Shown: one piece after another, positions 13,979 to 31,398 of the stretch
Numbering within the stretch: position 1 is the first letter of the stretch
Layout: each line of letters begins with the position of its first letter
Source: Icerya purchasi
Lineage: Eukaryota > Arthropoda > Insecta > Hemiptera > Monophlebidae
Direction of reading: 5' to 3'
Length of the DNA: 64,000 bases
Assembly (NCBI GenBank): GCA_039619475.1
Contig: CM077115.1
Coordinates: 146,076,274-146,140,273 of the forward strand
Notes under the pieces: generated by a model
What the model was told of the DNA's origin: nothing
Seen by the model: the letters and a program-made list of their open reading frames with translations, nothing else
The model's database searches: none
Made by a program: the position numbers and the translations under genes

Positions 13979-14400
13979 ATGGAATTTATGTTTAGCGAGA
14001 AAGGGATAAAACTGCTTGTGATGCACGATTATTTATATTCGTTTATCAAAAAAAATTGGCAGATGATTTAGAAAGATGGATTTGTACCAAACGAGGATGC
14101 AAAACGTTCGTAAAGCTACATGAACAAAATATATATTATTATCGAAGAATTTTCTAGTATCAAAATTATGGAATAGAAAATGATACTTTAACGCGTCAGA
14201 AACTGATGCACTCTAAAATGGGGAAAATATAGATATCGAAAACTTTTTAGTGTGAAAAACCATCGAAAATTATTCGCAGCGAAATTGTTTCCAACTGCAA
14301 TGGTGAGTCACTGAATGCGCATGATTTGGATAGAAATCTGCGTGCAGCTAAACAAAGAGGAACACCTACGTTACCAAAAAGCTTATATCACTTTTAACTA
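13979..14400 (+). pseudogene. FLYWCH zinc-finger protein relic of MULE type
   Basis: Starting at the ATG at 13979 the plus strand reads MEFMFSEKGIKLLV.HDYLY, then after a one-base frameshift in an A-run KKLADDLERWICTKRGCKTF and VKLHEQ. This fits the FLYWCH domain pattern: F..S.KG.KLL....Y.Y, then W.C..+.C, then H. After further frameshifts come KIIRSEIVSN and, near 14318-14390, LDRNLRAAKQRGTPTLP, which resembles the segment that follows FLYWCH in animal MULE proteins (IIR...L, then L.R.LRAAR.R..P..P). No DDE transposase core was seen. Several frameshifts and stops make it non-functional as read. Confidence 0.6.
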
Positions 14401-14847
14401 TGGATATATATATTTAAAACACACTTTCCTCTCGTTACTTTGCAAGCGATCATCTATGTTGCAAGCGGTCTTCAATTTGTGTATTATCTGTTATAAAAAA
14501 AATCTGAACTGTAAATGGAAAATGAATAATTGTAAACTGCATTTAGCATTTTTATAATACTTTACCAATGATGAATGTTCACACAGCTCAACACTCCTGT
14601 GCACTTATTCACGATTTATATTTCATGTCTATATGTTCGAGAAAAAAAAAATCAAATGCAATCAGAGGTAAATTAAACTTAACGTAATTTCTTATGCGAA
14701 ATTCACCACTGTTATCAAAAATATATTTCTTTTTTTGGTCAAATATCACGTTTTAATAAAGTACACAAACCCACTGTGATTCATCAATCATTCTAGTAAC
14801 AATGGGAACCAATTCGACATTGAAAACTGATTTAACCCCGTTGCTAC

Positions 14848-15124
14848 TATGGGGCTCTGTAATTGGAGATGTGGCCATGGTATGGGACAGCTAACTACTT
14901 TTGCTCTTATCTTCTGCAGTGTCGTTCCTTTTTTTTTTTTTTTCAGGATACATATGTTTGGTATTTATCGACGTTGATCGCCATTGTTTCTCCATCCTTG
15001 ATATAGCGTTCTTTGTCAGATTCCATTCCTCGTAACTCCATAATTACTTCTATTTACACGTGTTGATGGGTAATCGTCTATTATTGGCAAGCCCAGGGAA
15101 AGACCCAAATAAGGGAAAAAAAAA
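14848..15124 (+). mobile_element. poly(A)-tailed interspersed repeat, truncated copy
   Basis: It matches 3' portions of the copies at 18965 and 36938 (GGGCTCTGTAATTGGAGATG at the start, TTGGCAAGCCCAGGGAAA near the end) and stops at an A-rich tail. The missing 5' part fits target-primed retroposition. It is inserted inside the right end of the TIR element. Confidence 0.75.
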
Positions 15125-15530
15125 CAGGGAACCAATTTGACCAGCTAATGTAGTAATACCAGTTTATTACGGGAACCAATTCGACCACATCCAAAAAAAA
15201 AAAAAGTAATACTTCCGAAGATATTTTAAAGTGCATCCTTTTTATATATGTTACATGATATAGATGAAGTTTAAATGAATAAAATTAGGTATTAGGATTA
15301 TTATTATTGTTATTTTTTTTTTAATGGCCTACTTTTACAAACATAGTTGTACCGGGGACATTGACGGATGAGCATTAGACAAAACTATTGTAAAAAAAAA
15401 TTTAAAAATGTATCAAATAAGAAAATTAAAGAAAATAAGAAAAAAAAGAAATAATCACGGTGAACGGTTAGAAATAAAATTTAAGAAGATTTTTATATGT
15501 AGGTGAATACATCCTGTTTGTTAAAATGGT

Positions 15531-15683
15531 ATAATAAAATAAACTTTAATAACAAACAATATAGATCAATAAATTAGATAAATACCTATTTAGAAACATG
15601 GGTTATGCCCGAAAACGTTTCTAAATAGGTATTTATCTAATTTATTGATCTATATTGTTTGTTATTAAAGTTTATTTTATTAT
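15531..15683. repeat. perfect 67-bp-arm hairpin
   Basis: Left arm 15531-15597 and right arm 15617-15683 are exact reverse complements over all 67 positions, separated by a 19-bp loop (15598-15616, containing GGTTATGCCCGAAAA). Within an intron transcript it would form a long uninterrupted double-stranded RNA hairpin. The perfection suggests recent origin or selection. Confidence 0.95.
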
Positions 15684-16100
15684 TTTTATATGTCTTTGAC
15701 AGCTTTAACTATTAATAGGAAATAACTAAAGTAAAAAGAAATGTTAAAAAATATCTATATACCGATACTTTAATAACACGAGAGAAGCTTATTTATAATT
15801 ACATTTCTGGTGAAACCGTCTTCTTCAGTCGACTTCAGCCAACGTTAGTTTCAATTTTTTTTTTAAGGTAATTTTTTTTTCGGTACATACTTAATTTTTA
15901 CCAGTTTAAATGCAATTTTTAATAAATAAAAATGTAATATTTTTCCATAAAAGTTCGACAACACTTGTTTCGTTGTTTTATACTTTCTGACATTATGGCG
16001 GAAACCCCTTAATATTTAATGAGCGACGTTATCGAGAATGTTTAATATTGTCTTGTCCTGGCGAGAACCGAAGCTTGCGAAGTGAACGTTAGACGTGTTA

Positions 16101-16412
<312 letters not shown>

Positions 16413-16550
16413 TCAATTACACATATTAACGAAACAAAGCCGTTGCATATTTATTTCTTAACTTACATCAGCCGCGAAATTTGCCGATGTTGAGTAAGAC
16501 ATGTTTTTTTAAGGGTGTTTTGTTATATTTTTATTTTTCTTTTTTTCTTT

Positions 16551-16572
16551 TTTTTTTTTTTTTTTTTTTTTT
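16551..16572. repeat. poly(T) run between exon 4 copies II and III
   Basis: About 22 T (A on the coding strand) with shorter T-rich flanks from 16528 lies between alternative exons II and III. It is simple sequence; a splicing role is not shown. Confidence 0.7.
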
Positions 16573-16797
16573 GCGCCAACACGTAGACAAACATTTGTGT
16601 AAATTTGGACAACAAAAAAACAAAAGAACGAAACAAAACTAAACAACAAAAACGATAAAATAACCAAAAAGAAAAGAAAAAAAAAACAAGTACACACGGA
16701 AGAAATGGAAACAATGATGCAAACGTGTGTCAGTGTGTACTATCGCTACGGGGAAAACTTAAAACCCCCGCGTCGTCTCAACGGAGAGAAATCAAAC

Positions 16798-17037
16798 CTG
16801 AAATTCTGTCAGATCTACATTTAAAGATCCCTCGAAACGCAACGACGCCGTGATCGAAGAAAGCACTTGGCTGACGAGACGATTCAGATTCGTGTAGGTC
16901 GGTCGTTCGATGTCCAGGTTTCGGCGACATATTTCGTAGATGGCTTCATTGTCAACTACGAAAGAACACTGGCAGTGATCCAGCGTATTATGAGTCGTCA
17001 AGATGGAGTTGTACGGTTCGACAACAGCGGTGGAAAC
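16798..17037 (-). CDS. alphaTub: alpha-tubulin alternative exon 4, copy II, divergent (residues 177-256)
   Basis: The second 240-nt version lies 272 bp downstream of copy I. Its acceptor is GCGTAAG at 17038 and its donor is GTTTGA at 16797, both in phase 0. It is open throughout and keeps Glu183, Asn206, Tyr224, Asn228 and Glu254. It differs from the canonical alpha sequence at 13 of 80 positions: T193N, E196D, S198C, D199Q, A201S, M203V, D211E, I231V, G232S, I234V, V235L, D245E and A247S. The changes are conservative or sit in the H5-S6 loop and the middle of H7, as expected of a selected isotype rather than decay. It shares A201S, I234V and V235L with copy I, which suggests these two are closest relatives or have undergone conversion. 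A testis- or tissue-type variant is possible but not shown. Confidence 0.9.
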
Positions 17038-17267
17038 CTTACGCAAAAAAATTATCGCGATCATTCTCAAAAAGGTATTACTAAAATTTATACGTCTAGC
17101 GAATTATTACCAAAAAAAAAAAATTGATCTTATTGTTGTACTCGTATTAAACTTACATATAGGTTAATATTGTCACCAAATGCAGTTTTTTAAGCTTTTT
17201 ATGTTATAGTGTGCGTACCGTATTGCTGCTTTTTTTTTTTTTTTTTTTTAGATAAGCACCCATGTCA

Positions 17268-23030
<5,763 letters not shown>

Positions 23031-23260
23031 TCACACAAGTAATTTCGTGACGATATAAATATTTCGATTTTTTTGTTTTTCCCTTCTTAACCAAAAATTA
23101 ACGCATTTTCAGCTTTAATTTTTATATAGTAATCAGTCTCAGTTTCATCATTTCGCCGTTTTTTAATATATATATATATACATATTTATTATTATTATTA
23201 TTATTATTATTTGTCAGCTGATCAACCAGTATTTCATGGTGTAACTCCTTTTTGAATTGA

Positions 23261-23288
<28 letters not shown>

Positions 23289-23291
<3 letters not shown>

Positions 23292-24620
23292 CTAGCTCAC
23301 CCGGCGAACTTCGTACCGCCACAGAAACAATAAATTTTGTATTAATTTATTAGCTGAATTAAATTTAGTTTTTTATTAAGAAAAAATTAATATTCAAAAT
23401 GAATTAAGTTTAATAAATGTGCAAAAACCAAAAAGACAAATATTTTAATTACATTGAAATGAATGTAATTCACGTGGTAGCAAGGCATTATTCACCTTAA
23501 TAACAAAACTCAGTATAAATTTATATTAAAAGTTTAAAGTAAATTACTTTGGAAACATGTTTGTTCGGACTACATCATCAGCTAGCAACACAGAGCACAC
23601 ACTCAACTTATATACTTTGTAATAAAGTGTGTACTCTATGCAGTTAGCTGATGATGGGTTATACACGAAAAAACGTGTTTCTAATGATCTCTAATTTCTT
23701 AAAGTAAATTTATACCGATTTTTAAGATCCGGTACACACTATAAAATACGGAATAATCCGAATAAGATAGTACAGAAACGACAAAAATATTCAATTATAC
23801 AATAGAGCTCGGAAACGGTTTGACTTATCAGAATTGGATCACAAATTACAATTAAACTTCTATCTGTGACAATTTACAACTTTAAACTGAGCGATTACTC
23901 TGGGCGGCAAAAAACCGTCTAGAATATATAATATGGAATTTAGAACGACCTCAAAAATACCCTTAAAAAAATCGTAATTCGTCACCAGATAACTCGTTAA
24001 AAGCGAAATTCAAAATATAAAACAAAACTCAGGAGCCCTTTATGGAAATTTAAAAATTACGGTTAAAAAAATATTTAAACCCCCCTTTTGGACCAAAAAC
24101 AGCAAAAAAATAAAATGAATTTTCTTCATAAATATTTTATTTACTTCGTACTCTGCTATTCGGAGCGGAGACAAATTCAATAAATCAAAGATCGTAAAAA
24201 TCGGTCCAGCCATCCTTGAGTTACAAGTGGTGTAACTAATCCGACTTTGTTTTATATATATAGATATGGAATTCAGAATGACTTCAAAAATCACCCTTAA
24301 AAATTCCTAACCCATCACCCGATAATCCTTTAAAAGCGAAATTCAAAATATAAAACAAAACACAGGAGCCCTTTCATGAAATTCAAAAATTACGGATAAA
24401 AAATTATTTAAACCCTCTTTTTGGACCAAAAACGGCAAAAAAAAATGAATTTTCTTCATAAATTCGTAAAAACATTTGGTACTGTACCGAATTGTGAATC
24501 TAAGCCATTTTCGAATCCACTTGAACACACACAAAAAATTTCATCAAAATCGGACCAGCCGTTTAGGAGGAATTCAGTCACATACGCACGCACAGAAGAA
24601 TTATATATATATATATCTAT
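23289..24620 (+). mobile_element. RTE-type or related non-autonomous retroelement cluster with duplicated 3' end
   Basis: After a (TA)n run the element starts ACTAGCTCACCCGGCGAACT, an opening common to a widespread class of insect retroelements. It has two 3' ends: AAAATCGGTCCAGCCATCCT followed by TATATATAGAT near 24200-24262, and AAAATCGGACCAGCCGTTTA followed by (TA)n at 24548-24620. The preceding 330 bp are repeated in tandem (23933-24262 and 24264-24620). No long reading frame remains. Superfamily assignment rests on end motifs recalled from the class and is uncertain. Confidence 0.55.
23515..23720. repeat. imperfect fold-back repeat
   Basis: The left part (TATAAATTTATATTAAAAG..., GGAAACATGTTT, CATCATCAGCTAGC) is roughly mirrored on the right (GTTAGCTGATGATGGGTTAT, CGTGTTTC, TTAAAGTAAATTTATA). 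The central motifs resemble those in the loops at 7654-7692 and 15598-15616. Confidence 0.6.
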
Positions 24621-26063
24621 AAAATATTTCGAGATCGGATTTTGTCGTCTGCTTATTAGCGTTAATATATGGCAGTGGTCAAGCCGAATAACATTCAGAA
24701 TAGATATTCAATAAAGATACCTTACATTAGCGCGAGAAATTTAATGGCTGCGAAAGATAAGTGCTGCGGCTTTTTTTTTTTCGGGCTCAAAGTTTGCCCA
24801 TTTTTTAGCCAGTGCTTGTCCTTTTTAAGCCATAAAAAAATTTTATATGAAAAAAAAACAAAAAACAACCGAGATACTAATTTTCATTACAAAATATATA
24901 AGAGGGTACTGCAAAGAATTCTCACAGAATAATGAATGTATACAAAAGGTTTGGTCAAATAACAATTTGTACCCACGTGTCGTTTCAACGAAATATGAAA
25001 AGTGAAATATAGTTATCTTTTCTTTTCTTGTTGTCCTGTTACGCATTGTATAAGGTTGAATATTTCTATGAGGAAACGGGGGCAGTGCATAAAACATTTT
25101 AGTATTCAAATTAGGAATTCATGACGTCACATTGCGAAACGCGCTACAATGTTGCAGGTTTGTTCCAGTGATGAAGGTAAGAAGCATTTAAATAACATTA
25201 TAATTGATAAGAAACGTCGAAGAATGGCTAATAATTAAACCAGTACCTGCGCACCTTTTGTACAGGAGTACTTGGTAACATGTGCCTTTAAAATGCGATA
25301 CAACTACCTGTTTCGTTTCAGTAAAAACATGTACTGAAATTGTCGATTGTAAATTCGATTTTTATTAAATATAAATAAGGGTAACACTTTTTTGGTAACG
25401 TAAGAATTTTTCGGAACAACTCCCGTAATAAAAAAAAAGAAAATATATAAATTTTTTGAAAAAAAAAATGTATTAAATTAATTCGGTTTCATTATAGTTG
25501 GGCCTTTTTAAATTTTCTATTTTCATTATCCTATTTGCAAGGTAAATACGAAATATATTAAACGCTTTACACCGAATAATTGTTATTCATGAATTTGAAA
25601 AAATTATCAAAGAATCGGGGCTACCCAAAGAAAAAAGAGCGTTTAGGAAAGAAAAGTAAAAGGCGAATTCAGAAAGTTTCTTTCCAGTGAACGCATTAAA
25701 GGAAAACGACTGGAATTAGAAAAATCTCGAGAAAGATTATGGAATGAATCATCATCAGGACAGACGGCACGATTAAAAAAAGTTAATAATGCGAAATGGG
25801 TTTCGAAAGAAAGAATAATAACGAAAAAAGTACGATCATAACAGCATTCTCTTGTTAGCGCCAATGTAATTAGTGCATATTCGCATGTATATATATATAA
25901 ACAGATGAAAAACCGAAACTTTCGAATGAAATCACGAAAATTTTGAGACTTTTCTTCGTGACAGACAAAAAAATTTCTTCGTATAACAAAAATATTTTAA
26001 ATTGAGCATAGCCACGAGACATTATCATTTTGACGAAATTGACGAACTAAGAATTTTTTTAAA

Positions 26064-26109
<46 letters not shown>

Positions 26110-26243
26110 GGGCGCGTTAATTACAGACATTAACTCAGCGCAAGTGAAATTGTTTGAAAGTGTCATTGTGCGGCAGCGGGAATCGAACCTGGTTCTACCC
26201 GAACGAAACATTACTGCTTAATCAATTACGCCATGGTATCCAT
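26064..26243 (-). mobile_element. tRNA-derived SINE with (AAT)n tail
   Basis: On the minus strand, from 26241, the sequence GGATACCATGGCGTAATTGA matches a tRNA-like start with an A-box-like TGGCGTAATTGATTA. A perfect B-box GGTTCGATTCC lies at 26179-26189. The element ends in an (AAT)n run (26066-26109). These are the internal RNA polymerase III promoter boxes of tRNA-derived SINEs. It is not a functional tRNA because the cloverleaf is poor and no intact anticodon arm is evident. Confidence 0.65.
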
Positions 26244-26291
26244 TTTCTACAGAGCATCTTTCAAAGTTTCTTTATGCTATAATAATTGCAG

Positions 26292-26500
26292 GTAGTAGCG
26301 CAGTAGCCTAGTGGTTAAGGTGCTTCGCTACCAAACCAGAAGTGTCACAGGTTATCGAAACTTGTCTCGCTCCGAATCCAAGTCACTCCCAGATCTATAC
26401 CTAATATCTGACATTGAATACTACATATACCAAAGAATTATCTGGGAAAAAGTAAAAAGGCGGATCCCAAGTAGAAAGTTAACTTTCAATTCATGACATC
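26292..26500 (+). mobile_element. second tRNA-derived SINE head
   Basis: The plus strand has an A-box-like TAGCCTAGTGGTTA (26304-26317) and a degenerate B-box GGTTATCGAAACT (26350-26362) at the usual spacing, followed by an unrelated body. It stands head-to-head with the minus-strand SINE that starts at 26243. The 3' end is uncertain. Confidence 0.55.
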
Positions 26501-28058
26501 TTATCAACGGCATGAGACTTAACTATGATAATTTCACACGATTTAGAAACGAAAATATAAACGAAACGCGATACATTATCTCACAATTCATAATAATCGG
26601 TTAAACCATACAAAAATGAAATGAATAAAGAGATAACAAAAAAAAAATATATATATATACATAATTTTCCCGTTTCTTTTTTTCATGTTTACTAATGGTG
26701 GGGGGGGGGGGGTGTTGCTCATAACGATAGTAGATCTATGATGGATTACATTTTAATTCTAATTAGATATTGAGATATAAGAAGTAAGTATACAAATTAT
26801 GAAAGGATTAGAAAGAATATAATGGCATATAAGATATTGTCTAAGGATGCTGAAGGAGTTTAGTGTAATGATCGTCCCCATAAGGACATACGATAAACCT
26901 TAACGTCACGCGTAAACTTACTATCCGGCGAGTAAAGTGGTTAAACGACAATGATTCACTACTACTAATACGTAATTTCTGATCGCAGGTGAGAATTCTA
27001 AATTGATTCACCACTACAAATACGTAATAACTATTTCGACTGCAGTTGAGAAAAACTGTTTTTTTATAACTCTTCGCAAACCTTACTCTACACAACTGCT
27101 AACCGCAAGCGCCACGACTGCAATTAAGCAGGCACGATGGAAAATTACACAGAGTATCAGCTGCTTTTCCTGTTGCGATTACAGAATGCGCCGGTACTGA
27201 AGAGACATGATGGAGTAGTTCGACGGAGTCGCTAATCTGATTTCAATTAAGGTGAAAAGTACCGTTAATTGAAAAGCCGAGTGAAAATTTATTTACAAAA
27301 TAACGGGTGATGTTACCGATGTTAAGCCTGATTTAATGTAAGAAAGCGTTTCTAAGACCGAAAACGGTAGCAAGAGTAATTTTAGAAGACAACCGGGGAA
27401 TGAATAGGCAACTTCTTGTGACAACAAATTCTTCTTCAACCGTGTCTCGCGCAATCGGTAAAATCATTTCCAAAACGATCCTGATCAAATCCGATAAGCC
27501 GAGCCTCTTTCCGGATGAACGGAAAAACGATATAATAAGGAGGAACACGATGAACGTCAGGGGGTAGGAGAACAGTTATTATCGGCCATGTCGAGCGTAA
27601 CCAAAGTTGTAAGAAAACGCGAGTGAGAGGGAAGGAAAAAGAAAAATTCGTCATCAACTCAATCAGCTGGAACCGTCGTCATTGAGGAAGTAAGTCATTC
27701 GTAGATTTAAATGATGCGTACATTTGTCACCGCCAGGTTACCAAATCGACTCACACAGACAATGAGCGAAATTTTCTGTCAACGGAAAAAGCAGCCTTAC
27801 CGAGAATAACGACCATCTCCGTTAAATCACTTGAGCGTTAAGTGGAAAAATTAAGTCGGTCGCGAGAAATTATTATTCCAGCACAGTAATTAGTTTGAGT
27901 CCGTTTGTCGGTCGTAAATTTTGGGGTCGCAATGAAGTAGAATCGTTTAGGTCGAACCTCACACAGGATGATTGTGTTGCTTTAAACGTTGTTATCGTAA
28001 TTCCGATGACGTTGATAATTTTTAAAATCGGTAAAAAGCCTTCTCTGAAAATGCAAAC

Positions 28059-28061
<3 letters not shown>

Positions 28062-28100
<39 letters not shown>
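28062..28100. repeat. (TA)n microsatellite
   Basis: About 19 perfect AT units. Confidence 0.9.
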
Positions 28101-28105
<5 letters not shown>

Positions 28106-30312
28106 GCAAATTTCAATTGTCCGTGTTCCTGCATGTATATCTGATTTTAGCGGGATTTTTACAATTTTCCCTCGACTCGATGTTACTTGGCATTCGCATG
28201 TACTAGACTGAATTGAACACTAAACACGAAAAGGTTTTCAAAAAAATACGTTACTACGATCTATAATCGATTTTGTAAATGTTTCATATCTGTATTCATA
28301 CATTTATCTAATGTCATCGTACCAAAAATGGTCAGTTCCGGCGTGATGGGTTTAGTTGCTGGGCCACTAAAATAGAATTATTGGAATTTTAAAATTTTCT
28401 CTCGAGGATGTCTAAACTTTAAGTATATACAAAAAAAAATAATTAATTCTTACAAAATCATACACCCAAATACTCCCTTAAACGAGCCAAACAGCTCTAA
28501 TAATTTTTTTTTTTTTTTTTTTTTAATATAAAATAATATTATTTTATTTATTTTCTTTTGGGCGCACCAGTTTTAAGTAAGGAAACGGTTTTACGAGTAG
28601 TAGTATACGCGTTTTCAAAATAATCGTGAAGACGATGACGAGCAGGTAGACACTCCCCAGCATAGTCCGATGAAAACGTGGAAAAAATGAAAGAAAACAT
28701 CCGGGAAGTCCTAGTGATGCTGCCATATTGTGCAGTGAAATTTTTATCAAACGTACGAAGAAAAAAATTGTTTCAAATACAGCGGCGAATTATCGACGAG
28801 TTGTGTTTGCTAAATGAAGTCAACAATGATGCAAAACTACTACAAAAATATTTCATAGCGAATGATGAAATATTTACGGATATCAGGCTTAATTGTCGAG
28901 GCAATCATCAAGACCGAAAAAGCTCAACAAGTCAAAGGCCTTCGACTCGCTGCGATCTTCGATTTCAAATGACGACTTAATGCAACATGAATTCTTGCTG
29001 CAAGATCTGTAAGCGACTTGTATTCGTTAAAAATCAAACGCCGTTTTAACAAGTCGAAAAGAAAACCCGGGGGGATTTGTGGTAAAACAGTTCACGGCTT
29101 TTGCACCACGCGATAACGACAACACACTTCATCGTGAATTTTTAGCCAAAACCAACACTCTGCAATGATGCCCAGTCCCCGCAAATTTTTACTCGGATAA
29201 CCTTAAGAATCCGTCCGTTATAGATGAGACTTACTAAAGGAGCTAAAAGTTATCGCAAAGGTTGAATTCCAATAAGTACTTCTTCGGGCACCGGAATATG
29301 GCGCATAAGTGTTAAATATCTAATACTAATTATTTTCAAGCTATTGTGATGTAAACGAATAAATAAACTGTAGTTTCCAAAAAATGAAAATCCTCATTAT
29401 ACCTTAAATGTTTTTTCAGATTACTCCTACATTTTTTTTTTTTTTTTTTATTTTTTTACCGATTTTTACAAAGCAGCGAAAGTAGTGATTTTGTATACAC
29501 TAAAAAAATAATTAGCGAAACGCTATCGTTTAGCGCAATTATAAAAAAAGAAAACTTCACGTAACGTATTAAGCTGGATTTATTAATTAAAAATGACTAA
29601 CATTATATTTTTAAGTAAAAATATTTTTTTTAATAATCTGATTCAAACCTCAAAAGAAATGCTCTTGTCGAAAACCTTACATTACTTTTTGGAAATAATT
29701 ACTAAATTTTCGACATATAAAGAGAGAGACCTTTAAGATGGTTATCAGTTAGAATACATTTTTTACTCCTCTTATAATCCATGGCTAGGGGGCACATGTA
29801 TATTTATTCAGTTCAATCATTTTATATTAATGTGGTTCACCGTCCGGTTCAGTTTCGGATTTCTCCCCAGGTCTTTACATTTATGTAAATTATTCTTAAT
29901 GTTAGCTTTCCGATACCGCAATTCCTTCTAAATAAATTTAATATTATCGTCGCCAATTCACTGTCAGTTTCTCTTATTACTACATTTAATATAATACAAC
30001 CGCTCATTACTAATTTAATTTTTCGTCTCCGCGATATTAAATCTTTCGAGGTAAATTCCGAAATTCCTGCGTCCTGATATTAATCGATGTAGTATAGTTT
30101 TCGGTGTATAGGATATGGTTATTGATCCCATCTTTAATTGAAGGAAAACAATTTTTTTCACATACTGACTATTAATAACAATTTTTCAAATTATACTACT
30201 ATTTTATTTTTTTAATTTTTATTTTTTTGGGATCGCCAGTCATATACTACTATCACCTTTTTATTCGTTATTCTAAATTTCTCGTATATATCTATATATA
30301 TATATGTATATG

Positions 30313-30520
30313 CAGGGCCGGTACGAAAATATTTATGTCGTCAGGAAAAGTGTCCTGTCACGAAATTTGTCCCAAAAAAATGTCCCAATTCTATGTAACG
30401 AAAAAATTTTGTCGAACGGCGTAGCCAATGAAAAAGTTTACAGTCCTATAAGAATTATAAAAGAACTAGACCTTGCGGTAAAGGGGGCTTGCCCCTATCG
30501 AGTCCCCGAGTTTTATATAT
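30313..30520 (+). mobile_element. (TA)n-tailed repeat, divergent copy E
   Basis: It shares layout and motifs with the (TA)n-tailed family (AAAAAAATGTCCCAATTCTA, a GGGGCTTGCCCC block, then CGAGTTTTATATATA). It begins at GCAGGGCCGGTACGAAAATA, so it may be a chimera or a relative. It meets copy B tail-to-tail at the (TA)n run. Confidence 0.5.
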
Positions 30521-30524
30521 ATAT

Positions 30525-30885
30525 ATAACTCGGCCATTTTGGCCTCGAAAGAGGCTGTGCCCCTTGACCCCTCTTGCGTACATTTCTATCTCTTTCTCTT
30601 CTATATTTTGTATAAAATGATCAAAATTTACAACGTAATTCTTACTAGCATCAACACACAAAAAAAAATATCATAATCACAAAAATCCGATTCTAACATT
30701 TAACTTTCATTATATAAAATTAAGACATTTTTTCGTTACATTTTTCGTTACATATTTCATTACATAAAATTGTGACATTTTTTAAATAACAATAACAAAA
30801 ATCCTATAAAATATAACAAACGTTACATAAAATTGGGACATTTTTTCGAATGGGGGGCAGCCTAAGAATTACGTTGTAATTAATA
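30525..30885 (-). mobile_element. (TA)n-tailed interspersed repeat, copy B
   Basis: On the minus strand it runs from TTAATTACAACGTAATTCTT through repeated ATGTCCCAATTTTATGTAAC-like blocks to GGCCGAGTTATATATATATA. It is the best-preserved copy along with the one at 34470. Confidence 0.75.
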
Positions 30886-31398
30886 TAGGGGTGTCTGTGT
30901 GTGTGTGGGTGTGTGTATTTATTTATAAATAGTACATTAAAGAGCCTTGTAGTCAATTATTGTATATGCAATATTTGAACACTAGAATAAAAACAAATAA
31001 AAAATAGTCGTTTCCATAAAATTCGTAAAAATTTCACAATTTTCTTTTCTTTTGTCAAAAATTAAAAAGAAATAAATTCATTCTAAATTTTGGCCCATTT
31101 AATTTAAGCAGTTATTATTTCGCAGACATTTCGAGGGGGGACCCTGAAAACCCCCCTCAGATAGGCCCATATATATATATATATATATATGCGTTGTCAA
31201 ATGTTTGTTTTGCTTTTAGTTACTTTTAACTGAAAATACTGTGTTGTGTTTTTCCATTTCCAAGTTCAACAGGCTAGTATTCCAGCTACTATTATTTTCT
31301 TATTTTATTGAATCCCCTAAGCTTCAGTGCGCCGTATTTAACTGCTGCGGCTATCACGATGTGCGGGGTTTGTGACTATATTACTTTAGCTATTCTGT

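Larger units (their letters stand above)
13545..15193. mobile_element. MULE-like TIR element with subterminal GGTCGAATTGGTT repeats
   Basis: The left end has four copies of the motif GTCGAATTGGTT between 13549 and 13675, the first as GGATGTCGAATTGGTTCCC. The right end carries the reverse complement three times: near 14804-14819, 15128-15145 and 15170-15193, the last ending ACCACATCC. The two ends are therefore terminal inverted repeats with subterminal iterations. Inside is a FLYWCH-type relic, and a poly(A)-tailed repeat (14848-15124) has inserted between the right-end motifs. Flanks are A-rich, so the target duplication cannot be read with confidence. Family membership is inferred from the combination of TIRs and FLYWCH domain. 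Confidence 0.65.

Noticed and set aside
16867..17127. 86-codon plus-strand frame opposite tubulin exon 4 copy II
   Set aside because: It is an antisense shadow of the real exon, with no independent support.
23640..23690. Hammerhead ribozyme
   Set aside because: A CTGATGA and CGAAA core order is present, but stems II and III pair poorly by hand. Kept only as a low-weight motif observation.
26166..26243. Functional tRNA gene
   Set aside because: A and B boxes are present but the cloverleaf is poor, and a (AAT)n tail and related copies show it is a SINE.
28678..28980. 100-codon plus-strand frame
   Set aside because: No recognisable domain, no splice or promoter context, and composition like its surroundings. 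It could be transposon debris, but I cannot support a gene.
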